Positions 10,451 to 25,630 of a stretch of DNA of 64,000 nt are shown in pieces. Source of the stretch: Valencia hispanica (lineage: Eukaryota > Chordata > Actinopteri > Cyprinodontiformes > Valenciidae); the NCBI GenBank assembly GCA_963556495.2, contig OY747712.1, forward strand, positions 53,583,069 to 53,647,068, in the 5' to 3' direction. Made by a program: the position numbers and the translations under genes. Each line of letters begins with the position of its first letter. Within the stretch, counting starts at the first letter, position 1. The notes under the pieces are model-generated. The model was not told the DNA's origin. It ran no database searches and worked only from the letters and a program-made list of their open reading frames with translations.

Positions 10451-11239
10451 TATTGTGGAAAGGATGATTAATAAAATCAAGAAAATTACTGACAAAATTG
10501 TACAAGTTGCATTTAATTTCCTGCCTGGATTAATTGTTTTTTTATAAACTAAAGTGACAGATCAAATGAAGAAACTGAATCAACAATGTGCATCCTCTTT
10601 AACAGCAGATGTCTGCTTAGTAACATGGTTAAACTAAATGGCCAAAATCTGATCTGTTTAATATTCAATACTAATCATAACATTTTATAAAAATGGTCCT
10701 ACACAAAAAAGAACTAAGTTGTAAAATTGTCTTGCTTGAGCAGAATGTTTTTGTTGGGTTCACATTGTGAAAAAGTGGAGCTTTGAAACAAGATATTCTC
10801 CCAATAAACATTTTAAATATTTGACCCAGAACTTAAGCAAAAGGGCACCCGTTTTAGACCAGAATAGTTTTTGCCAAGGAAGTTCTTAGCGATAATTTGA
10901 ACTAGATTAATTTTGGCGTTTTCAGATGATTCATTAGATCAGCTGGTCCCTTAGCCTAAAGGTACCACAGCTGCAGGTGTTAAAAACCGCTGATTCCTAA
11001 CCTTTTTCCTTGAGGACCCCCTTGCCCCTGTCCAAGACAAGCCAAGCTGTATTCTAGTTCATGTCTAATGTGGGAATGTCTACCATCATACATGTTCAAG
11101 TTAAACACCCAAAGTTTACAATATATGCAAGATCAACACTGGTGACAAAACCTAAACATCACTTATCTTGGGTATGATGGTCAGAGTCAAGTTTTGTTAG
11201 ACAAAATGGATTTGTTAACGTTTATAAAAACACGAGAGC
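10451..11239. other. Gene-free, no recognised features
   Basis: AT-rich spacer 3' of rps28. A TTCCTTGAGGACCCCCTTG motif near 11015 resembles decayed hAT sequence but is not supported by terminal repeats. Confidence 0.4.
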
Positions 11240-11361
11240 CAAACATGCAATACCCAAATTTATTTGAAAACATGTGAACATGAGCTGGAATCCCCAGTGA
11301 GTGAAGCTGGTGGCATCTGATGTTCCACAGCCACGGAGTGGCACCTCAGCTTCCTCTTGAA
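11240..11361 (-). other. rps28: rps28 3'UTR exon with poly(A) signal
   Basis: Minus strand: acceptor TTCTTTTCACAG, then TTCAAGAGGAAGCTGAGG, and AATAAA at 11264-11259. Cleavage would fall near 11240. The composition and position fit the non-coding last exon of fish rps28; the exact donor is inferred. Confidence 0.7.
11259..11264 (-). terminator. rps28: rps28 polyadenylation signal AATAAA
   Basis: AATAAA on the minus strand, about 97 nt into the 3'UTR exon. Confidence 0.75.
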
Positions 11362-11636
11362 CTGTGAAAAGAAAAACTCAGTGAATCCATTTGAAAACAC
11401 CACAAGTCACCTGATGCGTTTAGTCATTAAGACAATTAACACCGTCAAACCCAAGCTTTGATGGTCCTAAAATGTGTCCATGTAGTTTGAGAAGAATCTT
11501 AAAAAGCCTAAATCTCAACAGTTTAAATACCCAGATGTTATTCTATCTCTGAGAGGCTCCATAGAGCATTATGTCATTATGATACATCTTGTTTTCATGT
11601 TAACAGCAGAATGTGAACCCAGTAGTTTTGTCTGAC

Positions 11637-15185
<3,549 letters not shown>

Positions 15186-15425
15186 GATGTCAGGTTAGAG
15201 GAGAAAGGAAGTGACGTGAGGTGAGCACCGCCCATATCCAGACTGGGTTCAGCTCGTCTTGGCTATTGTGTCGAAATTAAATAAAAATCGTTATACTATA
15301 TCATTAAAATATAGATGATGGCACACAAATTTATGTCGAACAGACAGCTCAAAGCTTAACAGTATATTCCTAAATTAATATTTAACTTTTCAACTTCCGT
15401 TTCCGGTAGCTATGACGGAGAAAGT
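15186..15425 (-). promoter_or_regulatory. rps28: rps28 core promoter with 5'TOP tract
   Basis: Pyrimidine tract CCTTTCTCCTCT at 15208-15197 is the likely start site. Upstream are ACGTCACTTCC (15219-15209), a CRE/ETS-like motif, and CCGGAAACGGAAGT (15408-15394), which contains two ETS-type GGAA cores. No TATA box at -30, as usual for ribosomal protein genes. A Tx1/L1 LINE begins at 15426, so any farther promoter elements have been displaced by 3 kb. Confidence 0.65.
15411..15425. repeat. Tx1 LINE target-site duplication, left
   Basis: TATGACGGAGAAAGT; matches 18463-18477 with one mismatch. Confidence 0.85.
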
Positions 15426-18400
15426 ATTTTTTTCTTTTTCTAAACATCTTTATTAGCTATTAAGATAATGTTATGACAACTGCCTGTAAATAAGCAAGGA
15501 CTGTATTTATAGTAACATTGAGCAACAAGTTATAGAAATATATTGAAGAGAAAACAAATCAAATGTCTTAATGGATTTTGCATTAGTAGAGTGCTTCAAT
15601 GTCTTAATATATTGTTTGACCTCATTTTCAAAAATAGAGGAGAGGGTTTCGGTCAGTATAGCGACATTCGTGGATGTGCCATTAGGCTACAAGCAAATAA
15701 ATTAATAATGTAGAAGTGTAGCTTTTCTTCCTGAGGGTAATCAGTGAAGCTAAACAACAAAGCAAAGAGAAAAATCTGGTTTAATGAAAGTAGAAATTTG
15801 TTTATAGATGTCTTCCCATAACTTGCTAGAGCGGGGGCAGGATTAAAATAAGTAATCTACATCTTCAGGCTGTTTTCTGAAGAAAGAGCAACAGGTATCA
15901 ATTTCTTTTTTGAAACATTGAAAAAATATTTTGGAAGGGTAAAATTTATGAATAATTTTGGAAGAAACATTCTTCACTTTATTAGTTAGCATACATCTGG
16001 TTATTGATATGGGTGTTCCAGTAAGCTACTACCTAAGGTTTGGAAACAACATTTTTTCTAAAATGAAGAGCGTATACAGCAGTTGGTGTTGAATGGTGAT
16101 GAGAAACACATTTGACCAAATTCAGTTTTGGATGGATCAACAGGTAACAATATTGGATTCTGTGCTGCAATACTTTTAAAAAGCATAATTATACTATCAG
16201 GAATTGCATTTAGAACTTTGTTAAATTCTTTGATGGAGCTCATTACATTGTATTTTAGAAAAAGATCTTGATATGAGATTAGAGATCCGTCTGGGTTAAA
16301 TAATTGATGAACCAATAATATATTTTGATTAACCAAGAGGAGAAAAATAAGGATTTTTTTCTGAGCGTTATGTCTTTATTGTTCCTTATGTAGTATCTGT
16401 GTGGGGAAGAATTGTGTTTGTAAATTAGTGACCAGGAAAGAAGCACTTGTATATGGAAGGAAGATCGTTCTGAGGTGATTTTTTCAAAATTATTATTACA
16501 AAGTAAAAAACAGTTTCGGCCTCCAAATTTTGAAAAAATAAATTTTGCTATAAAGTTCCAGATTGAGGATGAGTTCTTAAAGAATTGTTTGAGCCAGTTA
16601 ATTTTAAAAGTATTATTTAAGGTGTGAAAGTCTAAGAAATGGAGACCTCGATTGTCATAAGAGTTCATTATAACAGTAACAGATCTTTTAATATAGTGGT
16701 TTTTGTTCCTCCAGATAAAGTTAAACAGCATCTTATCAATATCTTTCAGAATCATTTTGTTGACGTTGAGAGATAAAGCACCATACGTAAGACGGGATAT
16801 TCCTTCTGCTTTGGTTAATAAAATTCTGCCTCTTAACGACAAATATCTTTGTAGCCATTGGTTTAGTTTTTCCTGAGTTTTGTCAATAATTGGGCCAAAG
16901 TTTAAGTGGGATCTGGTTACGTCCTTACTTAGCGGTTACAATTCTTAAGTAAGAAATAGTGTCTTTTACAGGTATATTACAGATAGATGGATCGTCACAA
17001 TGTTTGAGAGCAAGAAGCTCAATTTCTTTATGTTTAGATAAAGCCCAGAAGCAGCAGAGAAATTTTTTATCAAATTAATAGCGAAAGGTATCTGAGCGGT
17101 GTCCTTTAGGAATAATGTTGTATCGTCAGCCAGTTGGCTAATAATAACTTTGTTATTTGCTACTGAGAAACTTTTAATGGACTAAGTTTCAAGGAGTCAG
17201 TCAGGAGCTGAGTGCATAGCAGAAAATGTTTAAGGAAGAATCAAGGAGAGGTCCCAGCATGGAGTCTGATTGAGCAATTTCCACTTTTATACAATGTTTA
17301 CAAAAAAAATACAATGTTTGTTTAGCACTGTTAAAATATGAATCAACCCCAAAATCTTCGAAGGCATGAAAAATAAATGTATGTTTAATTGTATCAAAAG
17401 CTTTATAAAAATCTACAAAAAAGTTGAAACTGCCATGAGAAATGTAATCTGAGTAATCAATTAGATCAAGAACTAATCTGATATTGTTGGAGATGTGTCT
17501 GTTTCTCATGAAGCCGGATTGGGTCTCATCAATTAGAAAGTCCAAAAGATTGTTCATTCTTTTGGCAAAAATTAAAGCAAATATTTTATAATCATTATTG
17601 AGTAAGCAAATTGGTCGCCAATTATTAATGAGAAGTAGGTCTTTTTTTGGTTTAGGTACTAGCGTAAAGAGACCCTGAGTTGAAGAGGAAGGGATCCAAT
17701 TGCTATAGATTCTGAAAAGAGACCGAAGAGGAAGGGCGCCAGCAGTTTGGAAAATATTTACTAAAATTCGGGGGAAAAACCATCTGTGCCAGGAGACTTA
17801 TTTGGTTTAAGGTGTTCAATAGCAAAAACAACTTCCTCTAGTGTTAATTGGTTATCGCAACAATTTGTCAAATCAGTGGCAATTAATCTAATTTCTAAGA
17901 GGAATCTCAAAATTTGACAGGCCAAAGGTTCATTGTATTTGGATTCATATAGTTTGGTATAAAAATGTGAACAATATTTAGGCATTTTTACGGGAATTAG
18001 TTGTAATTTCTCTATCAATTTTTAATCTTTGAATGGTATTGTTTTTAACATGCAATTTTTCAAGTCGAAAGAAATAGGCAGAATTCTGTTCCCCTTCCTC
18101 CAACCATCTTCTACTCCTCATGAAGGCCCCCTCAGGCTTCATGTCATCTTACTTTGCAGGTCAAATAAGTGTTGATTATCTTTTACAGACAAGTTTTCAG
18201 GTGTTTTCCATGCTAAAGATGTCATTTCTGAAAACAGACATTCTTCAACATTTTTTGCCTTCGCAAGAGAGCTTCCAAATGCTCTCAAGAATTCTGTTAG
18301 TTCATACATTAGCAGTTCCCAATTACAACAAAAGTTATTTTCTGACAGAGATTTATGCCAAAAGTGTTTGATTAGTAACTCAGCAGTTTTGGTAACAGAG

Positions 18401-18462
18401 TCAAATTTAGGGATAGAGTTTCCAATATGAATTTCTATGGCAATTATTAGCAATTAGAGAAA
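15426..18462 (-). mobile_element. 5'-truncated Tx1/L1-type LINE
   Basis: Minus strand ORF2 pieces in order: linker (18453-18139), RT start with LTLEEVVFAIEHLKPNKSPG (17840-17790), QSGFMRNRHISNNIRL and FFVDFYKAFDT (17530-17390), and the C-terminal part from SLRGRILLTKAEGISRL (16840) to 16058. The endonuclease and ORF1 are absent, so the copy is 5' truncated. The 3' end is A-rich with AATAAA-like sequence at 15430-15455. A 15-bp duplication TATGAC(G/A)GAGAAAGT flanks it (15411-15425; 18463-18477). Multiple frameshifts. Confidence 0.88.
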
Positions 18463-18477
18463 TATGACAGAGAAAGT
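18463..18477. repeat. Tx1 LINE target-site duplication, right
   Basis: TATGACAGAGAAAGT; partner of 15411-15425. Confidence 0.85.
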
Positions 18478-18598
18478 CTGAGTACCCAGCTGCAGACAAG
18501 ATGGCGGACAAACATCCAGTCTGTACCGGAAGTACCGAAGCAGAAGTTGTTCTTTTTCGTGTATATTTTGTTTATCTGGAGATGACAGAGAGAAAGAA
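18478..18598. promoter_or_regulatory. Displaced promoter-like segment (YY1/ETS motifs)
   Basis: Contains CAAGATGGCGGAC (about 18502), a near-perfect YY1 site typical of vertebrate start sites, and ACCGGAAGTACCG (about 18525), an ETS site. Before the Tx1 insertion this segment was contiguous with 15186-15425 upstream of rps28. It may be part of the rps28 promoter or the start of a divergent gene; no coding sequence can be assigned. Confidence 0.4.
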
Positions 18599-18610
18599 CA
18601 TAAGAGAAAA

Positions 18611-19019
18611 ATAGAATTTGGAGTTAACAATTTAATGATATTTGCAAAATTTTTTATTCACAAATGTCGTTTTTATAAAATTCCCCCAGTCTTTGTTGTT
18701 TTTAAAAATTAAATGCTTCTGTGGAAGGCTTCATTAAAACAGTGCAATTTAGATAAAGCTCATATCTTAATTGAATTTTTGATGCAACTTTTTGAATGAT
18801 GTAACCAGTTTATATATGCATACTTGTATATGTAATGGCATGTTTTTCAACATATATACTTGTATGATTATTTGTTGTTCTATAATGTTCTTTTAAATGT
18901 TTCTTTTTTGTTTTCTTTCATGTTTTTATTTGACTACTGCTAAGTTCTTATCCACTTATACTTGACTTGTTGAAATGTTATCATGCTGTATTGTTATATT
19001 TTCCATCAATGAAAAAAGC
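18611..19019 (+). mobile_element. 409-bp insertion flanked by 12-bp duplication
   Basis: ACATAAGAGAAA occurs at 18599-18610 and again at 19020-19031. The inserted AT-rich sequence ends CCATCAATGAAAAAAG, like a LINE 3' end. It has no ORF; most likely a 5'-truncated LINE 3'UTR. Confidence 0.55.
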
Positions 19020-19031
19020 ACATAAGAGAAA

Positions 19032-19650
19032 GAGTGTTTTAATAATTCTAATTTAATAATTGTATGGCCACGCTGTGCCAGAAATCACGTGTAATCCCAA
19101 GTAGAAAAATAGTTGCTGCGTTTAAACTGGATCAAATGTTTATCAATTTAGCAGCTTACTGTTTTAATAATTTTCAAATTTATGAAAGAAAAACATTTTT
19201 TAAACTGTAACATAATATCCCTAGTTGGCATTCAGTAGTGGTGAAGTAGTAAAGCCTAACATAATACACGTGTGTGTACACATCAGTGGATTTCAATGTG
19301 AATCAGGGAATAATAAGCAGTTGATTGTCATTACTCTTATGGCTGTGAGAGTTCAGAACTGACATTAAACACATGTACACCTTTATGGATTTCCAATGTG
19401 CAAATTAAAGTGCTCAAAGCATTCCGATATTTACATAATGTAGCCTAGTTAAAATATGGCAAACACACAATAAGTAATGGATATTTGGCTTTTGTATGAT
19501 GCACCTACAATGAACTGTAACATTTAATGGTGAGAACATCCTGCCCTCTAATAAGACAACCATCATGTACTTAGATTTTTTTTCAACCACTCTTAAAAAA
19601 ATTCAACTGTTCTGTTATGTGTGAAGCTCCATAAACTCCAGGTGGATCCC
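19032..19650. other. Gene-free, no recognised features
   Basis: AT-rich sequence with no ORF, repeat boundary or conserved motif that I can identify. Confidence 0.4.
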
Positions 19651-19659
19651 TCCACAACC

Positions 19660-20890
19660 ACAAAGAGTTACGACTTCCTGTCTGAGATGATCAGCAGCAT
19701 CACAAGGGACCATATTGTCATTGTTCCTCTTCACACTATAAACCTCAGGCTTCTGATATAACTCTGAGTCCTCCTGGGTTCTTTTAGGAGTAACAAGAGT
19801 AAACAAAGCACCTCTTACATCCTGGGAATGGAGAGGATGGAGGTCTACATCTACCTGGAGGTTCAGCTGGACACCAGACTAGACTGGAAATGCTACAGAA
19901 GCATCTAGAAAAAAGAACAGAGCAGACTCTTCTGCTGAGATCCTTCAAGGTTTACAGCAAGATGTCGCACATCTTCTACAAGTCTGCTGTAAAAACGACA
20001 ATCCGCTTTGTAGCCATCTGCTAGAACAGCATCATCAGAACCAGAGACAAAAAGAAACTGAACAAAAATAGGATTTTTACATGGATCCTGAAGCTGATTG
20101 TCCAAACAATGCTGTGAAAGCAGCTGAGCGTAGGGGATGGTTCTTCACATCCTGGACAGAACACAGTGAGGTTCCCAACAAACTGTGTTCCATCATAGTC
20201 TTCTTCGGATCTGCTGTAAAACAGAAAGTTTCAGGAGATTTATCCTGTTTTCAGATGATATGGGGATTACAAAAATGTTCCTAGACAAATGTTGCTTTCC
20301 AAAACTATCATTTTAAACACTAGTTTTCACCTAATGCATGTTTTATTAAGAACAACAGGAAGATTAGGTTAAAGAAAAAAGCATTTTCTTTGAAAAATGG
20401 TTCAGTAATAATATCCAAATCAGTCAGTTATTTAAACCTGATGAATAATTACAGAGCTACTCATTTCCCTGTGAGAGTTATCCACTGAAATATCTTAAAA
20501 CCTCGAAAGATTTTTAAATTATTTGAGAAATATGATGCGATTAATTACAGCTAAAAAATATTGACAATGTACTTTTTTGCGTTCTTGTCTGGCAATTCCC
20601 TTGTATTTTTTATGCACACAATCACACACATTCTGTAAGAAAAAAAAGAGGTAAATGATCCAAATCAGTTACACATTCCTCAAATTTTAATATTCAATTT
20701 TCTAATTACTGCACCATATACTTTAGTTTTGTAATTTGTCCTTAATGTATATATATTATTCTTAATTCAGTCTTTATACTGTTCTGCGTTTCTTGTGTGA
20801 ATCTAAATGGTTCAATTATTTGTCACTTTGCTGCTGTTACAGTTACATTTTCCCTCTGTGGGACAATAAAGGATGTTTCATTGTTCTATT
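19660..20890 (+). mobile_element. Rex1-like LINE relic with 3' tail
   Basis: Plus-strand fragments in several frames give the RT thumb pattern (MERMEVYIYLEVQLDTRLDW near 19832-19890, then SRLFC..PSRF and FYKSAV-like sequence). The 3' end CCCTCTGTGGGACAATAAAGGATG (20843-20877 region) is the characteristic tail of fish Rex1-group elements. Heavily mutated, 5' truncated; the start is approximate. Confidence 0.6.
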
Positions 20891-21444
20891 CTGGTATTAA
20901 ACACAGGTAACTCGCCAATATGTTGAATGAAGCATTGAGAAAAGTAAAACTACAAAGTTGCAACGCTTCTGGTTTAAAAGGACACCTTCTTCAGCTAAGC
21001 TAACGTTAACACAGACTTTTAAATCATTCAGCGGAAAAACGTCAAACAGCAACTTATGTCACCTGTAATCCTTTGATATGCTACATTTATAGAATGCATA
21101 TTCCAGAAGATAACACTTGTTACATAGAGAATTATTAAAACACTTTCACTTACATTCTTTCTCTCTGCCATGTCTCCCTCATCTCCCGCTAAACAAAATA
21201 TACACCCTTCTTTCCAGCCCCACGAAGAAGAACAACTTCCGCTTGGAACAAGAACAACTTCCACTTGGGACCTTCCGATACAGACCAGCTATCTTGTCTG
21301 CAGCTGGGTGCTTCTCAAAAAGTCAGCAGCTGGGTGGCTCTCATCCATCCAGAGAGATTCACTGAATCACTTCACCTACTTTACAATCTTTGCTTTTTGG
21401 TCAACTTATATACAGTGCATTTACCACAACAAAGTTTTTCTCTG
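20891..21444. other. Gene-free, no recognised features
   Basis: Open stretches at 21170-21580 look coincidental: low complexity, no conserved domain. Confidence 0.35.
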
Positions 21445-21510
21445 TAAATATTTTTGTAATATGTTTACTGACAAAAATAAATATTTTTGTAATATGTTTA
21501 CTGACAAAAA
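21445..21510. repeat. 33-bp tandem duplication
   Basis: Two identical 33-bp units (21445-21477 and 21478-21510), each starting TAAATATTTTTGTAATATG. Exact identity suggests a recent event. Confidence 0.9.
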
Positions 21511-21572
21511 TTCACATCAGATGCCCGTAACAATCCAAACAATCCACATAGATACACCCATACAATTTAGTC

Positions 21573-21735
21573 TAGGGTGACCATATTCTGATTTCCAAAA
21601 AGAGGACACTTGGCCCTGTGCTGAAACATTTTTAGGACTCTTCAAACAAAGAGCCAGGGAGTTCTCATTGCACAGGGGAGCTTCAAAAAAACCAGCAAAT
21701 AGCAGGTATATTTTTTTACTTAGAAACAATAATTA
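21573..21735. mobile_element. Terminal fragment of the TAGGGTGACCA hAT-like family
   Basis: Starts TAGGGTGACCATATTCTGAT and stays alignable to the reverse complement of 1758-1690 for at least 70 bp (ATTTCCAAAAAGAGGACAC, then CTGAAACA..TT..AGGACT). Only this end is seen. Confidence 0.65.
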
Positions 21736-21954
21736 ATGCACTGGACTGCTGTGGCCTCTATACATGTATTCACTACACAACCCTCCACTGTTGAAGAAAA
21801 AGAAAGGTTCTAAACATCACCACAGAAACACCATGTCAAAATGAATGTTTGCTGGTGGAAGCATCATAATGTGGGCTAACATGTGGAACTGGCAAACTTC
21901 AAATAATTGAAGGAAGGATGAAGGGTGAAGTTGGAGGCACGAAATTTTTTTTTA

Positions 21955-22290
21955 CTGCAATCAACCAATCAAGCTTTACACAGACAAAAGGTGACCAAAG
22001 TGTTTCACAATAAAAGAGAACATTTTAGTTAGCAATAGGAACATGTGTTACAAGACATCAAGAGTAAAAGATTCATAAAAAATAAAAGCAGCAGCACAAG
22101 GAATAAAACAAATAAGAACTATAAACATAAAGTTTGAAATATATAATTACCTATTGTAGCAACAAGAAAGTTGGAATAAAAGCAAATTTAAACAAATAAC
22201 TAAATTACAGCAGAATGTAATAAGTTTCAGCATTCCTAGGCATCAAAAGTCTGAAAGCAAAGGTGCATTTTAAGTCTACTTATAATATCT
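21955..22290 (-). mobile_element. L2-group LINE 3' end relic
   Basis: Begins on the plus strand with CAATCAACCAATCAAGCTTTA, the complement of an L2 tail, followed by A-rich 3'UTR-like sequence. Minus-strand FKS-LKC coding remnants lie at about 22285-22250. It ends where the tRNA-like unit starts. Confidence 0.5.
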
Positions 22291-22293
22291 CAG

Positions 22294-22379
22294 GTGTTGC
22301 ATGGTGTAGTGGTAGAGCAGGCTATACAGAGACAGTGGTTGTTGATTCAACTGTCCTGGGTTCAAATCCCAGGCAAGAC
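22294..22379 (+). tRNA. tRNA-like Pol III unit (tRNA pseudogene or SINE head)
   Basis: 86-nt sequence with a 7-bp acceptor stem (one mismatch: GTGTTGC/GCAAGAC), a perfect A box TGGTGTAGTGG (22302-22312), and a perfect T arm (CTGGG TTCAAAT CCCAG, 22356-22372) containing the B box GGTTCAAATC. TTTT follows at 22383, a Pol III terminator. The D and anticodon arms do not fold well and no anticodon can be assigned, so a SINE-type tRNA relic is likelier than a working tRNA. It lies between two L2 3' ends. Confidence 0.4.
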
Positions 22380-24060
22380 AATTTTATTTGTGTAGCACAC
22401 TTTCATCAACAAGGTAATTCAAGGTGCTTTACATGATTAGGGGATAAAATAAAAATAGCAATAGAGCACAGACAAAGCATATAAAATAAAAATAGCAATA
22501 AAGCAAGAAGCACACACAAAACATATGATACAAAACATTACTCAAAGGCAGCTCTAAACAGATACGTTTTTAGCCGTGATTTAAAAGATCTCAGTGTTTC
22601 AGCAGGTTTGCAGATTTCGGGAAGTTTGTTCCAAATTAGAGGAGCATAGAAACTGAAAGTTGCTTCTCCATGTTTGGTTTTGATTCTAGGGATGTTGAGT
22701 AGACTGGAATTAGAGGACCTGAGTGGTATAGGGGGTTGGTATAGTAACAGTAGATCTTCAACATACTTTGGTGCTGAGCGATTCAATGATTTATAAACTA
22801 GTAAAAGTATTTAGAAGTCTATTCTCTGAGCTACAAGGAGCCAGTGTAAGGACTTTAGAACTGGGGTGATGTGCTCTACTTTCCTGGTTCTAGTGAGGAA
22901 CACGAGCAGCAGCGTTCTGGATCAGCTGCAGCTCAATCCGCCTTAAGATAAACGCATGGATGAGTTTTATGAGGTCTTGTTGCAACATCAGTCCTTCAAA
23001 CCTAGAAATGTTCTTCAGGTGGTAAAAGGCTGACCTTGTTATTGCATTTATGTGACCCTGTAGATTCAGGTCTGAGTCCATTACTATACCTAGAATTCGG
23101 GCCTGATCTGTAGTTTTTAGCTGTATTAACTGAAGCTGTGTGCTGACTCTTGATCGTTCCTCTTTAGGACCAAAAGTAATTGCTTCTGTTTTGTTTCTCT
23201 TCAGCTGGAGAAAGTTATGGCACATCCATCCACAGATTTGCCCGATGCATTTGCTTAAGGTTTGGATTTGTTCAAAGTCACCTGGTAACTTCGTAATGTA
23301 GAGCTGAGTATCATCTGCATAGTTATGGTAGTTAATCTCATTGGTTGTTATAATCTGAACTAGGGGGAGCATTTAGATATTAAATAAGAGGGGCCCCAGG
23401 ACGGAGCCCTGGGGCATCCCACATGTGATTTCTGTTCATTCTGAATAAATTTTTCCTAATGTAAAAAAGAAGTCCCTCTTCTTTAGGTAAGACTCGAACC
23501 AGCCAAGTAGTGTACCAGAGAGTCCAACCCAGCTCTCCAGTCGTTCCAATAGTATATCATGATCAACAGTGTCAAATGCTGCACTGAGGTCCAACAGAAC
23601 CAGCACTGTGGTTCTACCACTGTCTGTATTTATGCGGATGTCACTGAAAACTTTGACGAGGACAGTCTCAGTGCTGTGGTGAGCATGGAAACCAGACTGA
23701 AAAACATCAAAGCAGTTGGTCTTTGTTATAAAGCTATTTAACTGCTGAAACACAGCTTTTCAATAATTTTAGTGATGAATGGAAGATTAGAGATCGGCCT
23801 GTAGTTCTGCATTAACATGTTGTCCAGATTATTGTTTGTTAGCAGTGGTTTAATAACTGCTGTTTTTAATGCCTGTGGGAAGACAACTGACAGGAGTGAT
23901 GAGTTCACTATTTTAATCAGATCAGACCCAATGACAGGGAAAACTTTAAGGAAAACTGTGGATAGGATATCAAGACAGCAAGCGGAGGAGCTTAATTGGT
24001 TAGATTTCTTTAAGTTTTTTTTTTGTTTAATTCATGGAATTCTGACTTTTTTTCTACATT
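22380..24060 (-). mobile_element. L2-group LINE, RT half (family with AFDTVDHDILLERL)
   Basis: Minus strand carries RT from about 23800: STETVLVKVFSDIRINTDSG, LVLLDLSAAFDTVDHDILLE (23640-23560), YADDTQLYI (23325-23300), [15 protein letters not shown] (about 23190), [20 protein letters not shown] (23100-23040), and the C-terminus LIWNKLPEICKPAETLRSFK (22640-22580). The 3' tail is complementary to AATTTTATTTGTGTAGCAC... at 22380. The plus-strand 23790-24060 portion reads as RT upstream sequence in decayed form. The 5' end is truncated. Diverged from the other L2 copies here, so a separate family. Confidence 0.8.
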
Positions 24061-24171
24061 GGTGTTAGGTAAAAATTACCCTATAACACAGAATGAGGAA
24101 AGCTGAGTTTTTCTGATGGTTTGCTTATGTTTGCTTCAATTCCGGCAAGTATTTCCTGTTTTAGAACAACG

Positions 24172-24288
24172 ATGGCGGCCGACTTGGTGCAGTGTCTCAA
24201 CGAGATTGTGGAAGCAGACGAACAAATTATCCTTCTTTTGAACACTTTGTAACGCAAGCAAATGAGAAAACGGAGACGTAGAAGATAG
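24172..24288 (+). pseudogene. Possible Harbinger transposase N-terminus
   Basis: MAADLVQCLNEIVEADEQI followed by ILLLNTL, a stop, then in the same frame RKQMRKRRRRR and another stop. The pattern (acidic helix, Leu run, Arg block) resembles the N-terminus of fish HARBI1-like transposases. Nothing downstream matches the nuclease domain. A 27-codon remnant at best. Confidence 0.3.
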
Positions 24289-24534
24289 TATGTGCGTACG
24301 TAATCTCACTGACCAATCACAAGGGAGTACTTCCGCGTCTCTGCGTCGCGTCGCCGGGCTGCACGTCAGGTCCGAGGAGGTGCATGTCAAGGCTCTGCGT
24401 AAGTTCGCAGAGGCTAAGGCGGTTACGGCATACCCTACGCGAGGGACACGACGCAGAAGTATAAACTGGCCTTTAGAGAGGATTTATCACCCATATGAGG
24501 AATTAGCACAAACCTTTTTGTTATCCTACCTCAA
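24289..24534. other. GC-rich segment, unassigned
   Basis: CpG-richer than its surroundings (CGTCGCGTCGCC near 24345). Could be the rest of a Harbinger-type MITE; no terminal repeats confirmed. Confidence 0.25.
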
Positions 24535-25630
24535 GTTTACAACTTTTACAGAATTCAGCAGCACGCGTCCTGACAAAGACCAGGAGGCGGGAACACATTA
24601 CACCTGTCTTAGAATCACTGCATTGGCTCCCCGTATGTTTTAGGATCAATTTTAAGATTCTTTTAATAATTTTTAAGTGTCTTAATGGTCTTGGGCCTCC
24701 TTACCTCTCAGAGCTGCTTTTACCGTATGAACCTTCGCGGTCTCTGCGCTCCTCTGGCAGCCGTCTCCTTGTCACCCCAAAAGTCAGGACACACATTCAT
24801 GGTGAGGCGTCTTTTAAGTATTATGGCCCTCACCTTTGGAACAGTCTACCGGAGGACCTCAGGGCCGCAGAGAATGTTCATGTTTTTAAGAGAAGGCTCA
24901 AAACCCACCTTTTTAGCTTATCTTTTAATTGAATAATTATTTATTAATATCTGCCTAATTGCTTTGCATGCTTTACTTGATTAAATTTGATAAATTTTTA
25001 CGATTTAATTTTATCACATGTATCCCAGTTATTTTTATATCTTTCTTTTATCATGGCCCTCACCTCTGGAACAGGCTGCTCCAGAACCTCAGGGCCACAG
25101 AGAACGTTCATGTTTTTAAGAGCATGCTCAAGACTCACCTTTTTAACATAGCTTTTAACTGATTATTATTTATTAAATCTGTTTAATTGCTCTGCATGTT
25201 TTATTTGATTGAATTCTTTTTAGTTTAGCTTTTAGCTGGCTATTTATCAATTATTGTTTATCTGCTTTCCATTTTTATCTGATCATATCTTATAATTGTT
25301 TTAGTTTTAATATTTTAACTTATTTTAGTTTTCCTTCCAGTGTTTCCTCTGTGGGAGCCCTCTGCCTCGGGGGCAGTGGTCGGCTGTGGCTGCCTTGGTG
25401 CTCTCCAGGTGGTGCTTGGGTGGAGGTGGGGGTACCAGCCCTCCCTCCTCTGGGCTCCCTGGGTCAGTGCCTTGGGTGCTGCTGTATAGCTGTGGTGATG
25501 TTTTTTACTTTTGGGTTTTGGGAAGGGGGGGTTGTGGGTCATTTTTAATCTGTAAAGCACTTTGAGAAGCTTTGTTTTGGTTTGAAAAGCGCTTTATAAA
25601 CAAAGTTTGATTTGATTTGATTTAATCCTC
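24535..25630 (+). mobile_element. 5'-truncated L2 LINE 3' end with internal duplication
   Basis: Plus strand: decayed RT C-terminus (ITALAPRMF-type region near 24610, GLGPPYLSELLLPYEPSRSL in frame at about 24690-24750) and 3'UTR ending GCGCTTTATAAACAAAGTTTGATTTGATTTG (25626). The segment from GGCCCTCACCT to the following TAATTGCT..GCATG occurs twice, at about 24822-24975 and 25053-25200, so the copy contains an internal duplication or two abutting L2 pieces. Confidence 0.75.

Noticed and set aside
21170..21580. 136-codon plus-strand frame
   Set aside because: No recognisable domain, runs through the 33-bp tandem duplication, no splice or promoter context.
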